Positions 7,708-15,569 of a stretch of DNA of 64,000 nt are shown here, one piece after another (the stretch's first letter is position 1; each line of letters begins with the position of its first letter). Origin of the DNA: Bog-473 sp963736525 (GTDB lineage Bacteria; Actinomycetota; Acidimicrobiia; Acidimicrobiales; RAAP-2). Below the pieces are notes generated by a model. That model ran no database searches, was not told the DNA's origin, and saw nothing but the letters and a program-made list of their open reading frames with translations. The stretch covers positions 310,001 to 374,000 of the forward strand of contig CAVTPF010000014.1 of assembly GCA_963736525.1 (NCBI GenBank). The letters are read 5' to 3'. The position numbers and the translations under genes were made by a program.

Positions 7708-8055
7708 ATGGCACTCGAACACTTCCATCAGGTCCAGGAGGACCTCCGCCAGCCGTACGACGCACTGAGGGCGGCCATCCCGGGCGTCATGTCGGCCTCC
7801 AGCGCGCTGAGCGCGGCCGCCATGGCCGACGGCGCCCTTCCGGCCAAGACCAAGGAGCTCATCGCCTTGGCCATCGCCGTCACCCGCGAATGCGACGGCT
7901 GCATTGCCGCGCACGCGCGGGGCGCCGCCCGGCGTGGCGCCACCACTGAGGAGGTCGCCGAGATGATCGGCGTCGCCATCTCCATGAACGGCGGGCCGGG
8001 AAAGGTGTGGGGCCCACGAGCCCTCGCTGCGTTCCAGGAGTTCTTCGGGGGCTGA
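7708..8055 (+). CDS. Carboxymuconolactone decarboxylase / AhpD-like protein
   Basis: A 115-residue helical protein with the AhpD-like core KTKELIALAIAVTRECDGCI. The CxxC pair (CDGC) and the following histidine (AAHARGAARRGAT) match the redox or alkylhydroperoxidase branch of the family. Such proteins reduce peroxides or disulfides, and the gamma-carboxymuconolactone decarboxylases share the fold. The CxxC favours a redox role. It follows the TetR-type regulator on the same strand and ends at a hairpin shared with the convergent P450 gene. Confidence 0.85.
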   Translation: MALEHFHQVQEDLRQPYDALRAAIPGVMSASSALSAAAMADGALPAKTKELIALAIAVTRECDGCIAAHARGAARRGATTEEVAEMIGVAISMNGGPGKVWGPRALAAFQEFFGG

Positions 8056-8082
8056 ACGCTCGGCGCACTCGACACGTCGACC

Positions 8083-8102
8083 GGGCGCCGTTGCCGGCGC
8101 CC
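8083..8102. terminator. Hairpin between convergent AhpD-like and P450 genes
   Basis: A perfect 8-bp stem (GGGCGCCG / CGGCGCCC) with a TTGC loop sits in the 51-base gap between two convergent stop codons. There is no T-run, as is common in GC-rich actinobacteria. It could serve both directions. Confidence 0.5.
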
Positions 8103-8106
8103 CTCG

Positions 8107-9411
8107 TCAGCGCACGGGGACGGGTGTGAAGGTGCAGTCGAGGTGCTTAATGCCGTTGATGAACGGGGAGAGGAGACGGTCCGGCTCACCCGTCGCCGCG
8201 ATGTCGGGCAGCCGTTCGAAGAGCCGCCGGAACATCACGTCGATCTCCTGGCGGGCCAGGTGCGCACCGAGGCAGAAGTGGGGGCCCGCCGCGCCGAAAC
8301 CGATGTGAGGGTTGGGGTCGCGGCGGACGTCGAAGGTGAAAGGATCCTCGAAGACGTCCTCGTCGCGGTTGGCCGAGTTGTAGAACATGATGACCTTGTC
8401 GCCCTCGTGCAGCTCTGTCCCGCCGAGCACGGTGTCCGAGGCGACGGTGCGGCGCATCCAAATGACGGGAGAGCCCCAGCGGACGATCTCGTCCACTCCG
8501 GTGGCGGCGATCCCAACGGGGTCGGCTTGCCACAGTGCACGCTGGTCCGGGTGCTGGGTCATCGCCAGCAAGCCGTGGCTGATGGCGTTGCGGGTGGTCT
8601 CGTTCCCGGCCACCACCAGCAGGATGAAGAACGCGGCCACCTCGGTGTCGGTCAGAGCCTCGCCTTCCACGTTCGTGTTGACCAGGGCGGACGTGACGTC
8701 TTCGGTCGGGTGCTCGCGCCGGTGGCCGGCCATGTCGATCATCAGCACGTTGAGCTGTTGCGCCGCCATCATGAAGGCCGCCATGGGGTCGGAGCCCTCG
8801 GGCACGTACTCGGGATCGCCGCTCGAGAGGATGACGTTGGACGCGTTGAACACGGTGTCGTAGTCGGACGCCGCGATGCCCATCATGTCGCAGATGATCT
8901 CGAGGGGAAGCCGCGACGCCACCTCGACCACGAAGTCACAGCCGCCGAGGGGGGCGACCCGATCGATGACGTCGTTGGCCACGAGATCGATGCGGTCCTC
9001 AATCGACTTGACCATGCGCGGGTTGAACGCGGCCGACACGATCCGGCGCAGGCGGGCATGGCGGGGGTTGTCCATGTTGATCATGGAGCCGAAGAAGTCG
9101 AGCATCTCAGGGGGCATGTCCACGATGGACGTGGCGCCCCGGCCGGACTGGAAGATCTCGGGGTGCCGGCTCGCCTCGGTGATGTGCGCATGGCGGGTCA
9201 GCGCGTAGTAGCCGGGACCCTTGGGGATCACGTAGCTGAGCGCCTCGGGGATCTCGGGCTCCTTGAAGAAGGGCATGGTGCGTTCGCGCCGCAGCGTCTG
9301 GAACGCACCCTCCCGCTCGTCCCAGGGCCGCGCCCAGAACGCCATGTCGGAGAGGTCGATCTCGTCCGCTGACAGGACCGCGTGTGGCTGCACGGCGACC
9401 ACCCTACCCAT
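8107..9411 (-). CDS. Cytochrome P450, CYP125/CYP124/CYP142-like
   Basis: A 434-residue soluble P450 monooxygenase. Signatures are the I-helix oxygen-activation motif AGNETT at 268-273, the ExxR pair E308/R311 (DEIVRW), and the heme-binding loop FGAAGPHFCLGAHLAR with Cys380 as the axial ligand. The N-terminal region (IDLSDMAFWARP) and the 'NSANRDEDVFEDPFTFDVRR' region resemble mycobacterial sterol side-chain or fatty-acyl hydroxylases, so a lipid or steroid substrate is likely but not proven. No redox partner is adjacent. The single-cluster ferredoxin at 4426-4635 is a possible but distant donor. It is divergent from the C69 peptidase gene. Confidence 0.9.
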   Translation of the reverse strand: MGRVVAVQPHAVLSADEIDLSDMAFWARPWDEREGAFQTLRRERTMPFFKEPEIPEALSYVIPKGPGYYALTRHAHITEASRHPEIFQSGRGATSIVDMPPEMLDFFGSMINMDNPRHARLRRIVSAAFNPRMVKSIEDRIDLVANDVIDRVAPLGGCDFVVEVASRLPLEIICDMMGIAASDYDTVFNASNVILSSGDPEYVPEGSDPMAAFMMAAQQLNVLMIDMAGHRREHPTEDVTSALVNTNVEGEALTDTEVAAFFILLVVAGNETTRNAISHGLLAMTQHPDQRALWQADPVGIAATGVDEIVRWGSPVIWMRRTVASDTVLGGTELHEGDKVIMFYNSANRDEDVFEDPFTFDVRRDPNPHIGFGAAGPHFCLGAHLARQEIDVMFRRLFERLPDIAATGEPDRLLSPFINGIKHLDCTFTPVPVR

Positions 9412-9416
9412 CTCCC

Positions 9417-9428
9417 TACACTGCGGGC
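9417..9428 (+). promoter_or_regulatory. -10 box directly upstream of C69 peptidase gene
   Basis: TACACT at 9417-9422 lies 6 bases before the ATG at 9429, in the 17-base gap to the divergent P450 start. It fits a leaderless start. No clear -35 is seen. Confidence 0.35.
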
Positions 9429-10649
9429 ATGTGCGACACGCTGTGCGCCCCGGGCGAGGCCGGCATGGTGTTCGCCAAGAACTCGGACCGCCCGCCGGGG
9501 GAGGTGCAGATCACGTGGCCGTTCGGCCGCCGTGCCTCGGCTGGCTGCACGCTGCGCACGCAGTACTTGTCCATCGGCGACACGGGCGCGCAGGCCACCT
9601 TCCTCTCGTGCCCGACCTGGCTCTGGGGGGCCGAGCACGGGGTCAACGAACACGGTGTGGCCATCGGGAACGAACGTGTGGCAACGACGCATGCCGCTGC
9701 CACCGCGCCGAGCGCCCTCATCGGCATGGACCTGGTCCGCCTCGGCCTCGAGCGTGCCGCGAGCGCGGAAGAAGCCGTCGACGTGATGGCCGGGCTCCTG
9801 CGCGACTGCGGCCAGGGAGGCATCGCCGACGCCGCCCACCAGGAGGCCTACGACTCGTCCTTCCTCGTCGCGGACCCCTTCGGCGCGTTCGTCATCGACA
9901 CGGCGGGCTCCGACTACGCCGCGGCACCCTTCCCCGCCGGCACCGTCATCTCGAACCGGATCACCCTTGGCACCGAGTGGACCCGAGCCTCGCCCGGCCT
10001 GGCGCCGGGCGACGACTTCGGACGCTTTCGCGACCCGAGCGAGGACACGCGCTATGCCGACGTCCGCCTGGAGGCGGGCCGGCGCTTCCTCGAGGCGACC
10101 CCTCTGGGAGGGCTGACGGCCGCCGCCACTGCGGCCCACCAGCGTGACCACGGGACCGGGCCCTGGGGTGCGCCGGGTGCGCCGGAAGCGCCGCGGCCGG
10201 TGCAGCCACCGCCCGGGCAGATCGGCGAGGACTGCAGCGGGGTGAGCGTCTGCATGCACGTGCGGGGCCTGAGCGTCACCGCTGCGTCGATGATCGCCGT
10301 GTTGCCCCGCGACATAGGGGAAGGAGTGCCCCTGCGGGCGTACGTGGCGCCGGGAAGCCCGTGCTCCAGCATCTACGTGCCGGCCTTCCCGCGCACGCGG
10401 ATGGGGCCGCCGCCCTTCGTCCCCGTCGAGCTGTCGGCCGAGGAGCTCTGGCATGCCGCCGACACCGTGCGCCGGCGCGTCGAGGCCGACCCCGAGTCGC
10501 TCGCCGAGGTGCGTGCGGTGCTCCAGCCCGTGGAGGACGAGCTCTGGGCCGACGCCGAGGACGTGCTCGAACGTCCGGACCGCTGGGCGGTCGTGGGCGT
10601 GTCCTGGGGGAGCAGGGCACTCCACGCGCTGCGTACCTGCATCCCCTGA
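9429..10649 (+). CDS. C69/secernin-type Ntn hydrolase (dipeptidase-like)
   Basis: A 406-residue protein beginning MCDTLCAPGEAG. In peptidase family C69/U34 the Cys after the initiator Met (or after a propeptide) becomes the N-terminal nucleophile of an Ntn-hydrolase fold, and here Cys2 fits that role. The early blocks VFAKNSDRPPGEVQ and LWGAEHGVNEHGVAIGNE are typical of the secernin/dipeptidase group. No signal peptide is present, so it should act in the cytoplasm. The substrate is unknown. Confidence 0.82.
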   Translation: MCDTLCAPGEAGMVFAKNSDRPPGEVQITWPFGRRASAGCTLRTQYLSIGDTGAQATFLSCPTWLWGAEHGVNEHGVAIGNERVATTHAAATAPSALIGMDLVRLGLERAASAEEAVDVMAGLLRDCGQGGIADAAHQEAYDSSFLVADPFGAFVIDTAGSDYAAAPFPAGTVISNRITLGTEWTRASPGLAPGDDFGRFRDPSEDTRYADVRLEAGRRFLEATPLGGLTAAATAAHQRDHGTGPWGAPGAPEAPRPVQPPPGQIGEDCSGVSVCMHVRGLSVTAASMIAVLPRDIGEGVPLRAYVAPGSPCSSIYVPAFPRTRMGPPPFVPVELSAEELWHAADTVRRRVEADPESLAEVRAVLQPVEDELWADAEDVLERPDRWAVVGVSWGSRALHALRTCIP

Positions 10650-10715
10650 CTGCGGCGGCACCGGCGGTACGCTGCCGCCAGACCCAGTGCACTCCTACTC
10701 GCCAAGGGGGACGTC

Positions 10716-11321
10716 ATGACCACCACGTTCGTACTCACCGACGACGACATCGCGATCGGCGACGCCGTCAGTGCGCAGCTCGAAAAGATGTGGGGCTGGT
10801 ACCTGGTCGGGGGGATCATCTCCATGATCTTCGGGTTCTTCGTGATCAGCTACCGGCACGCCAGCGTGTACGCCATCGTCTACCTCGCCAGCGGGTTCTT
10901 CATCGCGGTCGGGGCCTTCGAGATCATCGGCGCCATCAGGATGGCCCGCCAGCGCTGGCTGCACCTGATCTTCGGCCTGATCTGGCTCGGCGTCGGCATC
11001 GTGGGGTTCGTGTGGCCCCACATCACGATCTTCATCGCCGCCGTGCTCATCGGATGGGCCTTCCTGGTGCTGGGCATCTTCGACATCATCGAGTCGATCC
11101 GGCACCACTACCTGCCCTACTGGTGGGCGTACCTCATCCGCGGGATCCTGGCCGTCGCCATCGGCTTCCTCTGCATCAGGCACCCGGGAGCACCGCTGAC
11201 CGCTCTCGTCGTGCTGATCGGCATCCTGGCCATCCTGTTCGGCGCCGTCGAGGTCATCGGCGCCTTCTCGGCCCGGCACGCCACCAAGAACTGGGACGCC
11301 TACAAGGCGCAGCTGCGCTGA
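10716..11321 (+). CDS. HdeD-family (DUF308) membrane protein
   Basis: A 201-residue protein with about six hydrophobic helices from residue 28 on (GGIISMIFGFFVI, YLASGFFIAVGAFEIIG, FGLIWLGVGIVGFVW, and so on). The internal repeat of paired helices with conserved Gly is typical of HdeD/DUF308. Homologues in enterobacteria are linked to acid resistance; the molecular role in actinobacteria is unknown. It starts at ATG 10716 after an AAGGGGG Shine-Dalgarno. A TACGCT box about 40 bases upstream may be its promoter. Confidence 0.85.
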   Translation: MTTTFVLTDDDIAIGDAVSAQLEKMWGWYLVGGIISMIFGFFVISYRHASVYAIVYLASGFFIAVGAFEIIGAIRMARQRWLHLIFGLIWLGVGIVGFVWPHITIFIAAVLIGWAFLVLGIFDIIESIRHHYLPYWWAYLIRGILAVAIGFLCIRHPGAPLTALVVLIGILAILFGAVEVIGAFSARHATKNWDAYKAQLR

Positions 11322-11340
11322 GGCCGGCGGGGGAGCGGCC

Positions 11341-12225
11341 GTGCGCCTCGCCAGCTTCTCCCTCTCGGGCGGGACTCCGCGCCCCGGCCTGATCGACGGC
11401 GATGACGTCGTCGACCTGAGCGACCCCTCGACCGGGCTGCCGGCGACGATGGTGGAGCTGCTGGCCCTCGGCCCCGGCGCCCTGGAGCAGGCGCGCCGCG
11501 TACCGGCCAGCGGGGCGGCCCGCCACCCGCTGTCGGCCGTGCGCCGGCACGCGCCGGTGCCCGACCCCCCCGCCATCCTGGCCATCGGCATGAACTACCG
11601 GGCCCATGTGGCCGAAATGGGTCGGGAACCACCCGAGTGGCAGTACTGGTTCAACAAGCAGCGGACCGCCATCGCGGGGCCCGGCGACCCCATCGTGGTG
11701 CCGACCGTGTCGGACATGGTGGACTACGAGGGCGAGCTGGCCATGGTGATCGGACGGCGTTGCCAGCACGTGCCCGCCGCCCGGGCCCTCGAGGTCGTGG
11801 CGGGTTACACCGTGATCAACGATGTGAGCGCCCGCGATTGGCAGTGGCGCACACCCACCTTCACCATGGGCAAGTCGTTCGACAGCCACGCCCCCTGCGG
11901 GCCCGAGCTGGTCACGGGCGACGAGCTCGGCGACCCGGGTGCGCTCAGGATACGGACGTGGGTGAACGACGAGCTGCGCCAGGACTCGACCACGGTCGAC
12001 ATGATCTTCGACTGTGCGCACATGATTGAGTACCTGACCACGGCGTTCCCGCTCGAGCCCGGCACGATCATCGCCACCGGGACCCCCGCCGGTGTCGGCG
12101 CCGGGTTCGACCCGCCTCGGTTCCTGGCCGACGAGGACACCGTGCGCATCGCGATCGAGGGGATCGGCGAGCTCTCGAACCCCGTGGTGCGGGGGGAGGC
12201 GCCCCAGCCCGTCGGGTTGGACTGA
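11341..12225 (+). CDS. Fumarylacetoacetate hydrolase-family protein
   Basis: A 294-residue protein from GTG 11341. The FAH fold is shown by AIGMNYRAHVAEMG, the metal-binding region DYEGELAMVIGRR (acidic ligands E-x-E), NDVSARDWQ, GKSFDSHAPCGP, and the C-terminal GTIIATGTPAGVG. Members hydrolyse or decarboxylate 2-oxo acids from aromatic degradation (for example 2-hydroxyhepta-2,4-diene-1,7-dioate isomerase) or act as acylpyruvases. The exact substrate cannot be told. It follows the HdeD-like gene by about 20 bases on the same strand. Confidence 0.88.
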   Translation: MRLASFSLSGGTPRPGLIDGDDVVDLSDPSTGLPATMVELLALGPGALEQARRVPASGAARHPLSAVRRHAPVPDPPAILAIGMNYRAHVAEMGREPPEWQYWFNKQRTAIAGPGDPIVVPTVSDMVDYEGELAMVIGRRCQHVPAARALEVVAGYTVINDVSARDWQWRTPTFTMGKSFDSHAPCGPELVTGDELGDPGALRIRTWVNDELRQDSTTVDMIFDCAHMIEYLTTAFPLEPGTIIATGTPAGVGAGFDPPRFLADEDTVRIAIEGIGELSNPVVRGEAPQPVGLD

Positions 12226-12237
12226 GACGCAGGGGGC

Positions 12238-12609
12238 CTACGCCGGCGGCGTCTCCGCCTGCATGGCGCGTAGGCGATCCGCCAGGCTCGACATGACCTG
12301 CAGGGCGAAGGTCGGCGTCTCGCCCACCAGGAAGAGGAACCGCCGCTTGTCGATCACGGCCAACGTGGAGTCCTCCATGGCGGTGGCCGTGGCGCTGCGG
12401 GCCGACGCGTCCACCAGCGCCATCTCGCCGAAGGTCTCGTCCGGTCCAACCTCGACGGACCGGCCGTCGGCGAGCCGGAGCTCGACCTTGCCCTCGACCA
12501 CGCCGTACATCTCCTCCCCGGTGGAGCCCGCCTCGAAGATGACCGTCCCCGCGGGAACGTCCCTCGTGTCGGTGGCAGCCTTGAACACTCCCAACACCTT
12601 CACGCCCAT
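12238..12609 (-). CDS. Stand-alone cyclic nucleotide-binding domain protein
   Basis: A 123-residue protein made of a single cNMP-binding (CRP-like) beta-barrel. It contains AGTVIFEAGSTGEEMYGVVEGKVEL and the phosphate-binding cassette FGEMALVDASARSATATA. The FGE-ALL...R-A pattern is close to the cAMP/cGMP-binding consensus, and arginine (R of SARSATA) is kept. There is no DNA-binding domain, so it is not a CRP-type regulator by itself. It is convergent with the FAH gene, 12 bases away. Confidence 0.85.
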   Translation of the reverse strand: MGVKVLGVFKAATDTRDVPAGTVIFEAGSTGEEMYGVVEGKVELRLADGRSVEVGPDETFGEMALVDASARSATATAMEDSTLAVIDKRRFLFLVGETPTFALQVMSSLADRLRAMQAETPPA

Positions 12610-12700
12610 GGACCTGTCCCCTTCGTCGTGCCCGGTCCGCGAGCGGCCGGAAATCTCCTGGTGGCCGATACTAACCCTCGTTGCGCGAGACCGGCCCGGC

Positions 12701-12770
12701 CGACCGGGGCCGACCGGGGCCGACCGGGGCCGACCGGGGCCGACGGGGGCCGATCGGGGCCGACGAGGTC
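12701..12770. repeat. 10-bp tandem repeat (CGACCGGGGC)
   Basis: Four exact copies of CGACCGGGGC (12701-12740) are followed by three diverged copies (CGACGGGGGC, CGATCGGGGC, CGACGAGGTC). A partial copy precedes them. It lies in the 194-base gap between the divergent cNMP-binding and Nfu-like genes, about 35 bases before the Nfu start. The 10-bp period is close to one helical turn. It contains no gene. Confidence 0.9.
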
Positions 12771-12803
12771 ACGCCGCCCTGGGTCGCACGGCACAATGGA
12801 GGC

Positions 12804-13139
12804 ATGACCGAGACACCGTCCGAACTCAGCGCCACCGAGAGGACGGATCGCCTGGAGAAGCTCCAGGCGATCATCGACCTCATGCGACCGGCCGTGCAGG
12901 CCGACGGCGGCGACCTCGTCCTGGTGAGGGCCGACGTCGAGACGGGCGTCGTCGAGGTGCAGCTGCAGGGCGCCTGCAGCTCCTGCGCCGTGAGCTCGGC
13001 GACCCTGTCCGGCGGGGTCGAGCGGATCCTGCGCGACCGCCTTCCCTGGGTGACCGAGGTCGTCGGGGGGCTCGACGATTCGCTGAGCCTCGACGAGAGC
13101 GCCGCGCTCGGATCCGGCGGGTACGTCCCCAGCCTCTGA
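12804..13139 (+). CDS. NifU C-terminal-like Fe-S scaffold protein
   Basis: A 111-residue protein with the Nfu domain: LQAIIDLMRPAVQADGGDLVLV and the cluster-binding pair C58-S-S-C61 in LQGACSSCAVSS. Two such proteins form a dimer that holds a [4Fe-4S] cluster for transfer to apoproteins. It starts at ATG 12804 with GGAGG just upstream. The gene stands alone, downstream of a 10-bp tandem repeat. Confidence 0.88.
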   Translation: MTETPSELSATERTDRLEKLQAIIDLMRPAVQADGGDLVLVRADVETGVVEVQLQGACSSCAVSSATLSGGVERILRDRLPWVTEVVGGLDDSLSLDESAALGSGGYVPSL

Positions 13140-13222
13140 GGCGGGGCTGCCGCAACCCCCTCGGATGGCTCGGCCTCGAGACGGCCCGCAGATTTATCCG
13201 TGCCACGATCCGAATAGCCCGA

Positions 13223-13257
13223 TTGATTAGTTAGCCCAACTAACTATAGTGGGTGCC
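13223..13257 (+). promoter_or_regulatory. marR-type promoter, near-leaderless
   Basis: TTGATT (13223-13228), a 16-bp spacer, and TATAGT (13245-13250). The predicted transcription start at about 13257 is one base before the ATG at 13258. This is a clear match to the sigma-70-type consensus in a locally AT-rich patch. Confidence 0.6.
13228..13246. promoter_or_regulatory. Candidate MarR operator palindrome
   Basis: A perfect 7-bp inverted repeat TAGTTAG-CCCAA-CTAACTA fills the space between the -35 and -10 boxes of the marR-MFS operon. The length and half-site spacing fit MarR-family dimers. Binding here would block RNA polymerase, as expected for autorepression. Confidence 0.65.
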
Positions 13258-13698
13258 ATGCGCGCACCGACCGTCCCCGAGACCCGCGACGACGTGGCTG
13301 GCCGCCTGCGCACCGCCGTCAACCGGCTCCAGCGGCGGCTGCGGCAGGAGTCTTTGGGCGGCCTGTCGCCCGCCCAGGCCTCCGCACTCGGTTCGGTCAA
13401 CCGGCACGGGAGCCCGACCCTGGGAGAGCTGGCGGCCATGGAGCAGGTCCAGCCGCCGACCATGACCAGGATCGTCGCCAGCCTGGCCGAGGCCGGCATG
13501 GTGACACGGGTCGCCGATGCCAACGACCGGCGCAGCGCCCGGGTGCGCATCACCGCCGCAGGGGAGCGGTCGCTGGAGCGCATGCGGACGCGCAAGAACG
13601 CCTTCCTGGTGCGCCGGCTGGCCGAGCTGGGCCCCGACGAGCAACGGCGTGCGGCCGAGCTGGTCGCGTTGCTCGAGCACCTCCTGGAGGAGCCGTGA
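13258..13698 (+). CDS. MarR-family transcriptional repressor
   Basis: A 146-residue winged-helix regulator. The wHTH spans SPTLGELAAMEQVQPPTMTRIVASLAEAGMV, followed by the wing RVADANDRRSARVRITAAG with the family's conserved D-R. It overlaps the downstream MFS gene by 4 bases (GTGA). It probably represses itself and the exporter through the palindrome in its promoter, releasing when a drug-like ligand binds. An in-frame GTG at 13249 lies inside the -10 box, so ATG 13258 is preferred. Confidence 0.9.
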   Translation: MRAPTVPETRDDVAGRLRTAVNRLQRRLRQESLGGLSPAQASALGSVNRHGSPTLGELAAMEQVQPPTMTRIVASLAEAGMVTRVADANDRRSARVRITAAGERSLERMRTRKNAFLVRRLAELGPDEQRRAAELVALLEHLLEEP

Positions 13699-15035
13699 GG
13701 CGCCGGGTCAGGGATGCCGGCCGCCGCACCTTCCGTGCCATCTCGGTGCGCAACTACCGGCTGTACTTCACGGGACAGGTCATCTCGGTCTCCGGCACAT
13801 GGATGCAGACGGTGTCGCAGGCATATCTCATCCTCTTCCCCCTGCACGGCACCGGCGTCGACGTCGCCATTGCCACCAGCCTCCAGTTCCTGCCGCTCCT
13901 GCTGTTCGGCCCGTTCGGCGGTCTGATCGCCGACCGGCTCGACAAGCGGAAGGTGCTCTACGCCACCCAGGGGACGGCGGGGATACTCGCGCTCATCCTC
14001 GGCGTGCTGGTCGTGAGCCACGCGGTCGGTCTGTGGCAGGTCTACCTGCTGGCGGCGGGCCTGGGCGTCGTGAACCTCTTCGACAACCCGGCGCGTCAGA
14101 CGTTCGTCTCCGAAATGGTCGGGCTCGAGCTGCTGCCCAACGCCGTCAGCCTCAACAGCGTGTTGATGAACTCCGCTCGCGTCATCGGGCCGGCGATCGG
14201 CGGGGTCCTCATCATCACGGTGGGCGTGGCCACCTGCTTCTTCCTCAACGCGGCGTCGTTCGCCGCCGTGATCGTGGCGCTCGCCATGATGCGCGCGTCG
14301 GAGCTCTACCGGCGCCCCGGCGTCAGGCGGGCCCGGGGTCAGGTGCGAGAGGGCCTGCGCTACGTCTGGGCCACGCCCGACCTGAAGATGCCCCTCATCG
14401 CCATGGCGGTCGTCGGGGTCTTCGCCTTCAACTTCACGGTGACCCTGCCGCTCCTGGCCAAGTTCACCTTTCACGGCGGCGGCGGCCTCTACAGCTGGTT
14501 CATGGTGGCCATGGGCGCCGGCGCCGTCGTCGGCGGCCTGTTCACCGCCTTCCGCAGCCGCCCCTCCACCCGCCTGCTGGCCTACATCGGCCTCGTGTTC
14601 GGCGCCGCCATCCTGGCCGTCGCGCTCGCGCCGAGCGAGTCCTGGGCCGTCGTCCTGCTCGTACCGATGGGCGCGGCGAGCATCTCCTTCGTTGCCACCA
14701 ACAACGCCACCCTGCAGCTGCGGGCGGAACCGAGCATGCGTGGCCGCGTGATGTCGCTCAATGCGATCGCGTTCCTCGGCAGCACGCCGATCGGTGCGCC
14801 CCTGCTCGGCTACCTCAGCGACGTCACCAGCCCGCGGGTGGCCCTGGTGGTGGGCGGCGTGGCCACCCTGTGCGCCAGCATCCCACTGTTCCTGCTGGCC
14901 GCCCACCAGCGCCGGCGCGGCACGGAAGGGCTCGTGGTCGGACCGGACGGCGCGGCGTCGACGAACGTGGTCTCCCTCCCCGCGGCGGCGGTCCCGGACG
15001 GGGTCTACGAGCGACGGGAGCGCCGCACCAGCTGA
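13695..15035 (+). CDS. MFS transporter, DHA3/EntS-like exporter
   Basis: A 446-residue protein with about 12 membrane helices. The opening RNYRLYFTGQVISVSGTWMQ and the loop GGLIADRLDKRKVLY between helices 2 and 3 are typical of the MFS_3 (enterobactin exporter and macrolide efflux) group. It is coupled to the MarR regulator by a GTGA overlap, the classic pair for inducible drug or siderophore efflux. The substrate is unknown. The C-terminal tail after the last helix is hydrophilic. Confidence 0.88.
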   Translation: MRRRVRDAGRRTFRAISVRNYRLYFTGQVISVSGTWMQTVSQAYLILFPLHGTGVDVAIATSLQFLPLLLFGPFGGLIADRLDKRKVLYATQGTAGILALILGVLVVSHAVGLWQVYLLAAGLGVVNLFDNPARQTFVSEMVGLELLPNAVSLNSVLMNSARVIGPAIGGVLIITVGVATCFFLNAASFAAVIVALAMMRASELYRRPGVRRARGQVREGLRYVWATPDLKMPLIAMAVVGVFAFNFTVTLPLLAKFTFHGGGGLYSWFMVAMGAGAVVGGLFTAFRSRPSTRLLAYIGLVFGAAILAVALAPSESWAVVLLVPMGAASISFVATNNATLQLRAEPSMRGRVMSLNAIAFLGSTPIGAPLLGYLSDVTSPRVALVVGGVATLCASIPLFLLAAHQRRRGTEGLVVGPDGAASTNVVSLPAAAVPDGVYERRERRTS

Positions 15036-15041
15036 GGAGCG

Positions 15042-15058
15042 CCGGCCCCTCAGGCCGG
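15042..15058. terminator. Hairpin at convergent MFS/CBS gene ends
   Basis: A 6-bp stem CCGGCC / GGCCGG with loop CCTCA lies just after the MFS stop and overlaps the last codons of the convergent CBS gene. There is no T-run. Confidence 0.35.
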
Positions 15059-15469
15059 GTGCACGAGCTCCTGAGCCACCGGGGACATGACGGCCCCGAA
15101 CTCGACGACCAGTGAGATCAACAAGTCGTCGACCGAAATGATCCCGGCCAAGTCCTCGTCCTCGAGCACCGGGAGGCGCCGCGCCGTGGCGGTCTTGAAC
15201 ACCTTGAAGGCCTGGAAGACGTCGGACGATCCCTGAATGGTCACCGGATCCGCCGTCATGACCGATGCCACGTCGGCCGTGGGAGGCATGCCTTCTCCGA
15301 CGCCGCGCACGGTGACGTCACGGTCGGTGACGATCCCAACCAGGCGATCGCCCTCCACGACCAGCAGTGATCCAACCCCGTGGCTCCCCATCAGCCGTCC
15401 GGCCTCCTCCAGGGTGCAACCGGGAGGGACGGTCACCGGAGCGGACCTCAGGCACTCTCTCACCAGCAT
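15050..15469 (-). CDS. Tandem CBS-domain protein
   Basis: A 139-residue protein consisting of two CBS motifs: residues about 5-60 (SLLVVEGDRLVGIVTDRDVTVR) and 70-128 (RRLPVLEDEDLAGIISVDDLL). The GIVTDRD pattern is standard for adenosine-ligand binding Bateman modules. No catalytic domain is attached, so it is likely a stand-alone sensor of AMP/ATP or similar, comparable to hypoxia-linked actinobacterial CBS proteins. The partner is unknown. Confidence 0.88.
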   Translation of the reverse strand: MLVRECLRSAPVTVPPGCTLEEAGRLMGSHGVGSLLVVEGDRLVGIVTDRDVTVRGVGEGMPPTADVASVMTADPVTIQGSSDVFQAFKVFKTATARRLPVLEDEDLAGIISVDDLLISLVVEFGAVMSPVAQELVHPA

Positions 15470-15569
15470 GTCGGTGCACCCCCTTCGGACCGCTCGGCCT
15501 GTCGGCTCATGACCCGCATCATCGTCCGGCGCGTCGGTCCAGGCTAGGGGAAAAGGTCACCGCCGGCCG

